A stretch of DNA of 15,201 nt from Brevundimonas sp. UBA5936 (GTDB lineage: Bacteria > Pseudomonadota > Alphaproteobacteria > Caulobacterales > Caulobacteraceae): contig DJDA01000102.1 in NCBI GenBank assembly GCA_002430835.1, forward strand, positions 1 to 15,201, given 5' to 3'. Below, one piece after another: positions 1-7,128 of this stretch. Both the position numbers and the translations under genes were made by a program. How positions within the stretch are numbered: the first letter of the stretch is position 1; each line of letters starts with the position of its first letter. Below the pieces are notes generated by a model. That model was not told where the DNA came from and did not search any database. It worked only from the letters and a program-made list of their open reading frames with translations.

Positions 1-431
1 GGGGACGGACGGGACGCGAGCCGGGGGCGGGCGACCTGTAGGCCGCGCACTTCCTGGGCCCGGCGGGCGCGGCCAAGCTGCTGGAGGCGGTGCAGTCGCG
101 GCCGCAGACCAGCGCGGTCGCCCTGTTCCCCGAAGCGGCCTCGGCCAACCGTTCGATCTTCTATCGCAACGGCCGAGCGGCGACGGCGGCCGAGGTGCAC
201 GCCAATCTGCAGCGCACGGCGGGCGAGGCCTTCCCGGCGGTCGGCGCCGGCAGCGGCGGCGCGGCCAAGGCGGCGCCGGAACTAAGCGAAAAGGACCGGA
301 TGCTGGCCGCGCGCATGGATCGGCTGAAGCAGGATCAGAGCCTGCTGGCGCTGTTGCTGGGCCAGGACGGGCAGGGATCGGGCGGCGGTTTCGGGGGCGC
401 ATTCGCTCCGCCGCCGGACAAGGTGGCGTGA
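1..431 (+). CDS. Lytic transglycosylase-like protein, C-terminal part, interrupted by an in-frame TAG
   Basis: The gene enters from the left edge. In the frame of the downstream ORF the first codons read GRTGREPGAGDL, then TAG at 39-41, then AAHFLGPAGAAKLLEAVQ. Lytic transglycosylases of Caulobacterales carry a DLY-x-AHFLGP-type motif here, so the TAG sits where a Tyr codon (TAC or TAT) is expected. Downstream the protein continues as a Ser/Ala/Gly-rich tail with a short charged helix (SEKDRMLAARMDRLKQDQS) and ends with a Gly/Pro-rich segment. A GTG at 90 could restart translation as a 113-residue fragment, but no convincing ribosome binding site precedes it. These enzymes cleave the glycan strands of peptidoglycan in the periplasm; the catalytic Glu domain would lie upstream, outside the window. 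The stop may be a real nonsense mutation or a sequence error. Family assignment is moderate because only the tail is visible. Confidence 0.6.
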
Positions 432-457
432 CCACGCTTCCGCCTTATTCCTAAGAG

Positions 458-477
458 AGCGTTAACTATGTAACGCT
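458..477. repeat. Perfect 7-bp inverted repeat just before the DUF2336 gene
   Basis: AGCGTTA (458-464), a 6-nt spacer ACTATG, then TAACGCT (471-477). The element lies 4 bp before the GTG start at 482. It has no following T-run, so it is not a typical terminator. It could be an operator or a short RNA hairpin covering the translation start region. TTAACTAT inside it is one base from the CtrA half-site-like TTAACCAT, but the spacing does not give a full CtrA box. Function is unknown. Confidence 0.5.
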
Positions 478-481
478 AGGG

Positions 482-1663
482 GTGACGATTGATTCCTCGC
501 CAACCCCGAGCCTCCAAGCCATGACCGCCTACCGCGTCAGACTGACGGAAAGCGACATCCGGCGCCTGATCAAGTCTGATCTGGAGGACGAGCGCGCGGC
601 CGCCGCTCACAAACTGTGCCGCAGTCTCGACCGCATGTCGCTGGACGACGTGGAGCGCGAGGCGGCGCAGAAGATTCTGAACGTGCTGGCGGCGGATGCG
701 GCCGAACTGGTGCGCCGGGCCGTGGCGGTGACGCTGAAAGCCTCGGACATCATGCCGCGCGAGGCGGCGCGCCGACTGGCCGGCGACGTGGACAGCGTGG
801 CCCTGCCCATCATCAACAGTTGCCCGGCCTTCACTGACGACGACCTGATCGAGATCGTGCGCGCCGGGACGGCGCTGCGTCAGGTGGCGGTGGCGTCGCG
901 CCCGCGCGTGCCGCGCGATGTGGCGACGGTTCTGGCCGCCGAAGGCAAGCAGGAGGCGGTGGCCGCCCTGGCCGCAAACGACAACGCCGATCTGTCCGAG
1001 GCTGCGCTGGGCGTCGCCCTGGATCGCTTCAGCAATGCGCCAGAGGTGATTGCGGCTCTGGCCTACCGTCAGGTTCTGCCGCTGTCCGTGACGGAGCGGC
1101 TGGTGGTGCTGGCCAGCGAGGCGGTGCGCGAGCACCTGATCACCCGCCACGCCCTGGCGCCCGAGACCGCCATCCAGTTCGCCGATTTCGCGCGTGAGCG
1201 GGCCACGATCGACCTGGTGGATCAGGCGCGGGCGACGGACGACCTGCCGGCCTTTGTGGCGGGGCTGAACAGCCGCCGGGTGCTGACGCCGTCGCTGCTG
1301 TTGCGCTCCTTGGCGCGGGGGCAGATCGGCCTGTTCGAGCACGCCCTGGCGGAGTTGGCGGGCACCCCGCATCATCGCGCCTGGCTGATGGTGCATGACG
1401 CCGGGCCGCTCGGGCTCAAGGCCATTTACGATCGTGCGGGGATGCCGCCGCGCCTGTTCCAGGCGTTCCGCGCCGGGGTCGACACCTGGCGGGCGCTGCA
1501 GGCCGAGGGCGGGGACACCGGCAGCGCCGCCTTCCGCCAACGGATGCTGGAGCGGTTCCTGAGCCAGCGTCCTGACGCTGCCCGTGAAGACCTGGCCTAT
1601 CTGCTGGAGCGGTTGGACCGTCCGGCTGACGACGGCTGGCGCGGCGCCGTCAGCGCGGCCTGA
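482..1663 (+). CDS. DUF2336 domain-containing protein (first copy)
   Basis: A 393-residue soluble, almost entirely helical protein. It has no signal peptide or membrane segment. The N-terminal half (about residues 17-125: LTESDIRRLIKSDLEDE, SLDRMSLDDVEREAAQKIL, then ALPIINSCPAFTDDDLIEIV) is the pattern of the DUF2336 family, common in alphaproteobacteria and predicted to form HEAT-like helical repeats. No biochemical role is established for the family that I know of. The start is uncertain: GTG at 482 has only an AGG almost touching it, and ATG at 521 (residue 14, MTAYRVRL) starts right at the domain but has no clear ribosome binding site. The gene converges on the Hpt gene 25 bp away. A second DUF2336 gene lies at 3052-4158 on the opposite strand, which suggests a shared pathway. 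Confidence 0.85.
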   Translation: MTIDSSPTPSLQAMTAYRVRLTESDIRRLIKSDLEDERAAAAHKLCRSLDRMSLDDVEREAAQKILNVLAADAAELVRRAVAVTLKASDIMPREAARRLAGDVDSVALPIINSCPAFTDDDLIEIVRAGTALRQVAVASRPRVPRDVATVLAAEGKQEAVAALAANDNADLSEAALGVALDRFSNAPEVIAALAYRQVLPLSVTERLVVLASEAVREHLITRHALAPETAIQFADFARERATIDLVDQARATDDLPAFVAGLNSRRVLTPSLLLRSLARGQIGLFEHALAELAGTPHHRAWLMVHDAGPLGLKAIYDRAGMPPRLFQAFRAGVDTWRALQAEGGDTGSAAFRQRMLERFLSQRPDAAREDLAYLLERLDRPADDGWRGAVSAA

Positions 1664-1688
1664 GCCGCGCCCAATCCATCAACCGACT

Positions 1689-2159
1689 TTAGCCCAGGTG
1701 CTCCGCCGTACGGGCTTCCAGGGTTTCAACCAGATCGCGCCCGACGGGATGGTCGTCGGTCTGGATCTTGTCGCGGACCACAGCCTTGATGGCGTCGATG
1801 TGGGCGTCGACCACGGCCAATGGGGCCTGCATCCGCTTGTCGGCGTCATCCAGCATCCGGCAAAGCGAGGCGGCGATGCGCGTGACCAGCGGATATTCGT
1901 AGGTGGTCCCCAGTCCCTTGAGGTCATGGGCGCGGAAATAGAGGGCCTCGGCCGTTTCGGGCGTGTAGCCCTGGCTGCGGATATCGGCCTGAGCCTTGTC
2001 CAGCTTGACCACCTCGTCGTTCAGCCACTGGCCGAACTGCGCCGACATGGCCTTCAGCGCCTCCTCGGCCCGCGCGATGGCGTTGGCGTCGATGCCGCCG
2101 AAGCCGCCGCCGACCTTGGCGCGCAGGGGGTTGGGCGGACGGATGACTTGGTTGGTCAC
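1689..2159 (-). CDS. Hpt (histidine phosphotransfer) domain protein
   Basis: A 156-residue cytoplasmic helical protein. The motif RAHDLKGLGTTY gives the phosphoacceptor His (residue 78) in the canonical HxLKG context of Hpt domains, followed by a helix with LCRMLDDAD. Such proteins shuttle a phosphoryl group between the receiver domain of a hybrid kinase and a response regulator. I prefer the GTG start at 2159 (MTNQVIRPPNPL) because GAGGAG lies 7 nt before it; a TTG at 2177 would add six residues and has no such signal. No kinase or response regulator is encoded beside it, so its partners are elsewhere. In Caulobacter the Hpt protein ShpA links ShkA to TacA; this protein could be its counterpart, but I cannot establish orthology from the sequence alone. 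The gene is in the same orientation as the NAD kinase gene upstream, 81 bp away. Confidence 0.85.
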   Translation of the reverse strand: MTNQVIRPPNPLRAKVGGGFGGIDANAIARAEEALKAMSAQFGQWLNDEVVKLDKAQADIRSQGYTPETAEALYFRAHDLKGLGTTYEYPLVTRIAASLCRMLDDADKRMQAPLAVVDAHIDAIKAVVRDKIQTDDHPVGRDLVETLEARTAEHLG

Positions 2160-2240
2160 GGGGCGGCTCCTCAACAACAGCGGTCATTTTGTCGCGCAGA
2201 GGCTTAAAATCCGGTGACGGCGCCTCGATTATTTTACAGT

Positions 2241-3032
2241 TCAGGCAGAGAACTGCTCGGCCATGACGCGCTCTTCATAGGAGCGGCCGGAATCGAACAG
2301 CATGGTCAGGGTGATGTCGCGACGCTCCCGCACCTCGACACGCGAGACGCGCCGCACCTCGAAATTGTCGGCGGTGGCGCTGACCGGCCGCTTGTCGGGC
2401 TCCAGTACGTCGAAGCGCACGCGCGCGGTGTGCGACAGCAGGGCGCCGCGCCAGCGACGCGGCCGGAAGGCGCTGATCGGCGTCAGCGCCAGGCTGGGCG
2501 CATCCAGGGGAATGATCGGCCCGTGCGCCGACAGATTATAGGCGGTCGACCCGGCCGGCGTCGCCACCAGGCAGCCGTCGCAGGTCAGCTCTTCCAGCCG
2601 CACCTTGTCGTTGATGCTGATGCGCAGCTTGGCGCTCTGTCGCGTCTGGCGCAGCAGGGAGACCTCGTTGATGGCCAGGCCGCTGTGCACCTGTCCGCTT
2701 TCGACCCAGGCGTCCATCTGTAACGGATGCAGCACCGTGCGGTCGGCCTGGGCCAGCCGATCCAGCAGGTCGTCTTCTTCATAGTCGTTCATCAGGAAGC
2801 CGACCGAGCCGCGATTCATTCCATAGACGGGCGTGCGTAGCTGAAGATTGTTGTGCAGCGTCTCCAGCATGAAGCCGTCGCCGCCCAGGGCCACGATCAC
2901 CTGGGCCTCGGCGGCGGGAACGGAGCCGTAGCGTTCGCTCAGCCGTATGCGGGCGGCCTCGGCCTCGGGCCGGTCGCTGGCGACAAAGGTGATGGCGGTG
3001 GGCTGGAACGGTTGAGTCACGGCTATACGCAA
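2241..3032 (-). CDS. nadK: NAD kinase
   Basis: A 263-residue cytoplasmic enzyme that phosphorylates NAD to NADP using ATP, setting the NADPH pool. Diagnostic motifs are visible: VALGGDGFML with GGDG at about 50-53, the INE motif at about 121-123, and the long DGCLVATPAGSTAYNLSAHG segment at about 152-171 that forms the NAD and metal site. The length fits the short bacterial NadK class. The start is uncertain: TTG at 3032 gives MRIAVTQPF, and GTG four codons later is an alternative; neither has a good ribosome binding site. The stop is 81 bp before the Hpt gene start, and the second DUF2336 gene ends just upstream of this start (gap about 19 bp), so all three minus-strand genes may share a transcript. 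Confidence 0.95.
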   Translation of the reverse strand: MRIAVTQPFQPTAITFVASDRPEAEAARIRLSERYGSVPAAEAQVIVALGGDGFMLETLHNNLQLRTPVYGMNRGSVGFLMNDYEEDDLLDRLAQADRTVLHPLQMDAWVESGQVHSGLAINEVSLLRQTRQSAKLRISINDKVRLEELTCDGCLVATPAGSTAYNLSAHGPIIPLDAPSLALTPISAFRPRRWRGALLSHTARVRFDVLEPDKRPVSATADNFEVRRVSRVEVRERRDITLTMLFDSGRSYEERVMAEQFSA

Positions 3033-3051
3033 GCGGAGCGGAGGCGCGCTG

Positions 3052-4158
3052 TCAAACCGTCGAGCCGCCTTCGGGCGCCATCAGCAGACGAAATTCATAG
3101 GCCGCCTGCGTCGCCGAGCGTTGGGCCGGGCGCCAGGCCTCGCCATCGGGATCATGCGGCAGGCCGTGGTTCAACTGGCGAACCTCGCGCAGCAGGGCGG
3201 GGAAAGCGGCGCGATCCAGCCCTGCTGCGGTGCAGGCCAGGAACAACGGCCGGGCGGTGTCGCCGCGCAGGGCGCGCCGCAAGGCCTCGGTTTCGAGCCG
3301 GCTCAGCAGGGCCAGGGCGTGGATGAACAGGTCCAGCTTCCTTTCCCGCACGGCCCGCATCAGGGTGGCGGGGCGCAACTGGTCCGCCGCATGCAGCTTG
3401 GCGGCCAGATTGGCGGCGGCTTGATCGGGCGTGGTCTCGGCCGCTTGCTGGGCCGCTGCGGCGACCGCCGTCGCCAGGGCGGCGCCGTCCAGGCTGAAGC
3501 GCTGGGAGATGGCCTGCTTCAAGGCGTCGCCCACCCATTGATAGAGACGCAGGGCTTGATCTTCGCTCAGCCGGGGGTGTCGCGTCAGCGGCGCGCGCAG
3601 GGCGGCGATGGAGCGCGCCTGGTCCACCAGTCGGGCCATGTCGGTTGAATCCAGCCGCGCCGTTCGGTTGACGGCCAGGGCGGTCATGACGGCGGGCTCG
3701 CCGCGATCCAGAATGGCGCGGGCGGGCAGGGGGCCGAGGTCGGGGCGCAGGGCCACCTGGACTTGGTGGTCCAGCGAGGCCTCTTCCAGCAGCGCCAGAA
3801 GGTCGGCGTCCAACAGCAGGGGGCTGGCGGCGATCACCGGACGGGCGACTTCTATGGCGTCGGCGGCCAGCAGGCGCACCAGATCCGCGGGCGCCCAGGC
3901 GGCGTCGGCCAGACGTTCAGCCAGGACGCGCCGGATGTCCTGTTCGGCGACGCGGACCATGGCCACGAAGACTTCGGTCAGGGCGGCGGGCGCGCCGGTC
4001 TGGCCGCCGACCGAGCAGTAGAGTTCGGCGACGCCCAGAAGAAGGCGCTCCTGCTCATGCGGCGGCCGTCCGGCGGCCAGATCTATCAGTTGGTGAAGGC
4101 TGGCTAGCGGCAGGGGCTCGCCACGCGGCGAGGACGCGAACGCCTCGATTGAGTCCAC
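3052..4158 (-). CDS. DUF2336 domain-containing protein (second copy)
   Basis: A 368-residue helical, Ala/Leu-rich soluble protein without signal peptide. It shows the DUF2336 pattern: an N-terminal region (LHQLIDLAAGRPPHEQERLLLGVAEL), paired helices such as VAEQDIRRVLAERLADA, the segment ARPVIAASPLLLDADLLALL matching ALPIINSCPAFTDDDLIEIV in the first copy, and a C-terminal region with LFIHALALLSRLE matching LFEHALAELAGTP there. The two proteins are therefore paralogs of clearly diverged sequence. The start is GTG at 4158 (MDSIEAFASSP) with a G-rich stretch 5-10 nt upstream as a weak ribosome binding site. The gene is the first of a probable minus-strand unit with NAD kinase and Hpt. Function unknown. 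Confidence 0.85.
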   Translation of the reverse strand: MDSIEAFASSPRGEPLPLASLHQLIDLAAGRPPHEQERLLLGVAELYCSVGGQTGAPAALTEVFVAMVRVAEQDIRRVLAERLADAAWAPADLVRLLAADAIEVARPVIAASPLLLDADLLALLEEASLDHQVQVALRPDLGPLPARAILDRGEPAVMTALAVNRTARLDSTDMARLVDQARSIAALRAPLTRHPRLSEDQALRLYQWVGDALKQAISQRFSLDGAALATAVAAAAQQAAETTPDQAAANLAAKLHAADQLRPATLMRAVRERKLDLFIHALALLSRLETEALRRALRGDTARPLFLACTAAGLDRAAFPALLREVRQLNHGLPHDPDGEAWRPAQRSATQAAYEFRLLMAPEGGSTV

Positions 4159-4329
4159 GGAACATCCCCCCGACGATGCGGCCGCGCCGCCAGCGGGCAG
4201 TGTTCGCTCGTGTCGATGAAAACAGGGTTAATGAAGTCTTCCTTTTTGGCCCTTTCGGCCGCGTTCGGCGACTTGACGGCGAGCCGGGGCGGAGAGAGGC
4301 TCACCTGAACGCTGATAAGGGGAAGGCCA

Positions 4330-5091
4330 ATGACGGACGCGGCGCAGTCGCTCCAATCCCAGGTTTCCGAGGCGGAGTGGAAGGCGCGGGTCGAACTGGC
4401 CGCGCTGTACCGCCTGGTGGCGCTGAACGGGTGGGACGACATGATCTTCACCCATATCTCGGCCCGCGTGCCGGGACCGGAGCATCACTTCCTCATCAAT
4501 CCCTACGGCTGGTATTTCGATGAAATTACAGCCTCTTCCCTGGTGAAGGTCGATCTTGACGGCAATGTCGTCCAGGACACGACCAGCTTCATCAACCCGG
4601 CCGGATTCACCATCCACTCGGCGGTCCATGCTGCGCGCGAAGAGGCGCATTTCGTCATCCATCTGCACACGGTGAACGGCGTGGGCGTGGCGGCGCAGAA
4701 GGAGGGCCTTCTGCCGATCAGCCAGAACGCCTGCCTGTTGCAGCATCAGGTCGCCTATCATGGCTATGAAGGCCTGGCGCTGAACCACGACGAGCGTGAG
4801 CGGCTGGTGGCCGATCTGGGCGACAAGCCGCTGATGCTGCTGCGTAATCACGGCACCCTGGCGGTCGGGAGCACGGCGGCGGAGGCCTGGGTCGGGATCT
4901 TCTTCCTGGAACGCGCCTGCGCCCAGCAGGTCGCGGCCCTGTCGGCGGGACGCGACAATGTCCTGATCGCGCCTGACGCCGCCCAGGCGGAAACGAAGGA
5001 GCAGGGTCGGGGGATCGGCTTCATCTCGTCCCTGGCCTGGCCCGGGGCCCTGCGCCAGTTGCAGCGGAAGTCGCCCGGTTACGACATCTAG
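4330..5091 (+). CDS. Class II aldolase/adducin family protein
   Basis: A 253-residue cytoplasmic protein with the class II aldolase/adducin fold. Zinc ligands known for this fold are visible as HLHT (His111, His113) and LRNHGTLAVG (His174). The catalytic acid of true sugar-phosphate aldolases (Glu73 in FucA, in an SSE-x-x-xH context) is replaced: the aligned segment here reads NPAGFTIHSAVHAAR, with Gly about residue 92. This is typical of the adducin-like branch whose substrates are mostly unknown, so I would not assign a sugar substrate. The ATG start is well supported by AAGGGGAAGG just upstream. A TTGACGG sequence at 4273-4279 resembles an alphaproteobacterial -35 element, but I found no matching -10. 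The next gene starts 15 bp downstream and is probably co-transcribed. Confidence 0.88.
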   Translation: MTDAAQSLQSQVSEAEWKARVELAALYRLVALNGWDDMIFTHISARVPGPEHHFLINPYGWYFDEITASSLVKVDLDGNVVQDTTSFINPAGFTIHSAVHAAREEAHFVIHLHTVNGVGVAAQKEGLLPISQNACLLQHQVAYHGYEGLALNHDERERLVADLGDKPLMLLRNHGTLAVGSTAAEAWVGIFFLERACAQQVAALSAGRDNVLIAPDAAQAETKEQGRGIGFISSLAWPGALRQLQRKSPGYDI

Positions 5092-5106
5092 AAAAAGGCG
5101 GGGGCC

Positions 5107-5868
5107 GTGCGGGGGAAGGGAAGCATCGGCCTCTGGGCCGGACTGGGGCTGCTGTCCGGCGCGGGGGCGGCTCACGCCGGCGCCTGGAACCTGCCGAAGG
5201 GGCAGGGCGAGATCATCGTCAAATACGAGAACATCCGCGCCGAGGACTATTTCGCCTCCGACGGCGGACGGGTCGACCTGCCCGGAGGGCGGCGCGACAT
5301 CGTGGCCAGCGTGTACGTCGAGTACGGGCTCAGCGACCGCTTCACCCTTCAGGGTAAGGGCGAATGGCAGGACGGCCGTGACGAGTTCCTCGACTATCAG
5401 GGGCTGGGACCGATCGAGATGGGCGTGCGCTGGCAGGCCTATCGCGACGACCGCAATGTCGCCGCCGTCTATGTCGGCTATGCCGAGGGCGGGGCGGGGC
5501 GCAACGCCGGCTACGCCCCGCCGGGCGCCGGTGACAGCGACGTCGAGGTGCGGCTTCTGGCGGGGCGGTCCTTTGATCGCGGGTTTATTGATCTTCAGGT
5601 AGCGCGACGCTGGCGCGACGGCCTGCCGGACGAGACGCGCGCGGATGTGACGGCCGGGGCGCACCTCAACCATGACTGGATGGTGATGGGCCAGGCTTTC
5701 GGCGGGGCGGCGGATGGCGACGGCGCCGCGCGTTGGCTGTCGCTGGAGGCTTCGGTGGTGCGTCGGCTTGGCGACTGGCGGGTGCAGGCCGGATGGCGAA
5801 AGGCCGTTTCGGGTCGTGAAATTCCTGCGGGCAGAGGGCCTGTCATCGGAATCTGGCGTCGATTTTAG
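5107..5868 (+). CDS. Predicted outer-membrane beta-barrel protein
   Basis: A 253-residue protein starting with a GTG codon behind AAGGCGGGG. Residues 1-24 form a signal peptide (MRGKGS, hydrophobic core, then AHA before GAWNLP). The mature part has alternating polar and hydrophobic stretches typical of beta-strands (GEIIVKYENI, DIVASVYVEYGLSDRFTLQGKG, RNVAAVYVGYAEGG, SDVEVRLLAG, WMVMGQAFGG, WRVQAGWRKAVS). It ends in IGIWRRF, with the terminal aromatic residue used by the BAM insertion machinery. About 8-12 strands would fit. I do not recognise a characterised family. It follows the adducin-like gene by 15 bp and precedes the efflux operon by 111 bp. It is not a TolC-type channel: it lacks the long coiled-coil helices. 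Confidence 0.75.
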   Translation: MRGKGSIGLWAGLGLLSGAGAAHAGAWNLPKGQGEIIVKYENIRAEDYFASDGGRVDLPGGRRDIVASVYVEYGLSDRFTLQGKGEWQDGRDEFLDYQGLGPIEMGVRWQAYRDDRNVAAVYVGYAEGGAGRNAGYAPPGAGDSDVEVRLLAGRSFDRGFIDLQVARRWRDGLPDETRADVTAGAHLNHDWMVMGQAFGGAADGDGAARWLSLEASVVRRLGDWRVQAGWRKAVSGREIPAGRGPVIGIWRRF

Positions 5869-5902
5869 TCCCGATTTCCGCGACGGAATCCGAGGTTCGT
5901 CG

Positions 5903-5929
5903 CGTTACAGATACGTTATTTGCGTAACG
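5903..5929. promoter_or_regulatory. Candidate operator upstream of the RND efflux operon
   Basis: CGTTAC at 5903-5908 is mirrored by GTAACG at 5924-5929, a 6-bp inverted repeat over 27 bp in an AT-richer patch. A further partial copy, CGTTAT, lies at 5914-5919, in direct orientation 11 bp after the first. The element is about 50 bp before the adaptor start at 5980, a usual place for a repressor or activator site of an efflux operon. Just upstream, 5873-5890 can fold as a short imperfect hairpin with a bulged T and no T-run. No sigma-factor consensus is convincing here. Confidence 0.35.
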
Positions 5930-5979
5930 GCGGTGACCCGTTAAGCGGGGGGCGCTTGTTGTCGGGGAGACTGCGTCGC

Positions 5980-7128
5980 GTGTTCAAACGCCATTTTTTC
6001 ATTATCGGCGCAGCCTGCATACTGGGGCTCATGGTCGTGGCGGCGATTATCAAGATCGCCTTCAGCGGCGGCGATGCGGCTCAGCAGCACGGTCCGGGGG
6101 GACCGGGTGCGGGGCGGGGCCAGATCGTCGCCGAGGTCGTGGCGGCGCGTCGCGAGTTCGCTGACCAGATCCGCGTGCTGGGCGTCGCCCGCAGCCGCCG
6201 CTCGGTCAACATCACCTCGAACACGACCGAACTGGTGACCAAGGTCATGTTCACCGACGGCCAGGCCGTGGCGGCGGGGGCGCCCCTGGTCGAGCTGCAG
6301 GCGCGCGAGGAAGACGCCGATCTGATCCGCGCGCGCGCCCAGCTGGAGAACGCCCAGCGCGAGTATGATCGTTACCGCATCCTGGCCGAGCGCGGCGTGG
6401 CGCCGCGCGTCATGGCCGAGACGGCGGAAACGGCGCTGAAGACGGCTCAGGCGGCCATGGCGGCGTCGGAAGCGCGCCGTGGCGACCGCATCCTGCGCGC
6501 GCCTTTCGCCGGCGTTCTGGGCCTGACGACGGTCACGCCGGGCACCCTGATCTCGCCGGGCGCGGTCATCACTACCCTGGATGACACCAGCGGCGTTCGC
6601 GTCGACTTCCCCATGCCGGAACGCTACCTGGGCGTTCTGCCGGTGGGCGCGCCGATCACGGCGACCACGGACGCCTTCCCCGGCGAAGAGTTCAACGGCC
6701 GCATCGCCTTGCTGGACACGCGGGTCAATGAACAGACCCGCGCCGTCATCGCTCGCGCCGAGTTCCCCAACCCCGGAAACCGCATTCGTCCCGGCATGAT
6801 GATGCGCGTCGCCGTTCACCAGGGCCGCCGCCAGAGCCTGGCCGTGCCTGAGGCGGCCGTGCAGTATGAAGGCCAGGGCGCCTTCGTCTATCGCATCGCG
6901 CGCGGCGAGACGGGCACGACCGCCCAGCGCGTTGAGGTCCAGACCGGCGCCGTCGAGAGCGGCTTTGTCGAGATCGTTTCGGGCCTGGGCAACAACGACC
7001 GCATCGTCGCGTCCGGCTTGAACCGCATCCAACCGGGCGCCCCCGTGACCGTTGAAGGCGCCGAAGGCCAGCAGCGCGGCGCTCCAGCCAAGGGCGGCGC
7101 CCGCGCGCCGCAGGCGGCCCGCCCATGA
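5980..7128 (+). CDS. RND efflux periplasmic adaptor subunit (membrane fusion protein)
   Basis: About 382 residues from GTG at 5980. This start gives MFKRHFFIIGAACILG directly, an N-terminal membrane anchor (about 6-30), and has GGGGAG at 5964-5969. An in-frame TTG at 5920 would add 20 residues with no hydrophobic character. There is no lipobox Cys, so it is held by the helix rather than by lipid. Domain order fits AcrA-like adaptors: first lipoyl half with VMFTDGQAVAAGAPLVEL (about 88-107), a short coiled-coil hairpin (about 108-165, with QLENAQREYDRYRILAERGV), second lipoyl half with ILRAPFAGVLGL, a beta-barrel (about 205-280, with LLDTRVNEQTRAVIARAEF and RPGMMMRVAV), and a membrane-proximal domain with AVPEAAVQYEG. 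The C-terminus is Gly/Ala/Pro-rich. It bridges the inner-membrane pump to an outer-membrane channel. Its stop overlaps the pump start as ATGA. Confidence 0.93.
   Translation: MFKRHFFIIGAACILGLMVVAAIIKIAFSGGDAAQQHGPGGPGAGRGQIVAEVVAARREFADQIRVLGVARSRRSVNITSNTTELVTKVMFTDGQAVAAGAPLVELQAREEDADLIRARAQLENAQREYDRYRILAERGVAPRVMAETAETALKTAQAAMAASEARRGDRILRAPFAGVLGLTTVTPGTLISPGAVITTLDDTSGVRVDFPMPERYLGVLPVGAPITATTDAFPGEEFNGRIALLDTRVNEQTRAVIARAEFPNPGNRIRPGMMMRVAVHQGRRQSLAVPEAAVQYEGQGAFVYRIARGETGTTAQRVEVQTGAVESGFVEIVSGLGNNDRIVASGLNRIQPGAPVTVEGAEGQQRGAPAKGGARAPQAARP

Noticed and set aside
476..1540. Minus-strand frame opposite the first DUF2336 gene
   Set aside because: Arg/His/Gln-rich composition typical of antisense frames; the plus strand has the DUF2336 domain.
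4273..4279. TTGACGG as a complete promoter for the class II aldolase gene
   Set aside because: It matches a -35 element, but no acceptable -10 element is found at suitable spacing.
4228..5673. 481-codon minus-strand frame across the aldolase and barrel genes
   Set aside because: It overlaps two supported genes on the other strand and shows no recognisable domain; a shadow of GC-biased codons.
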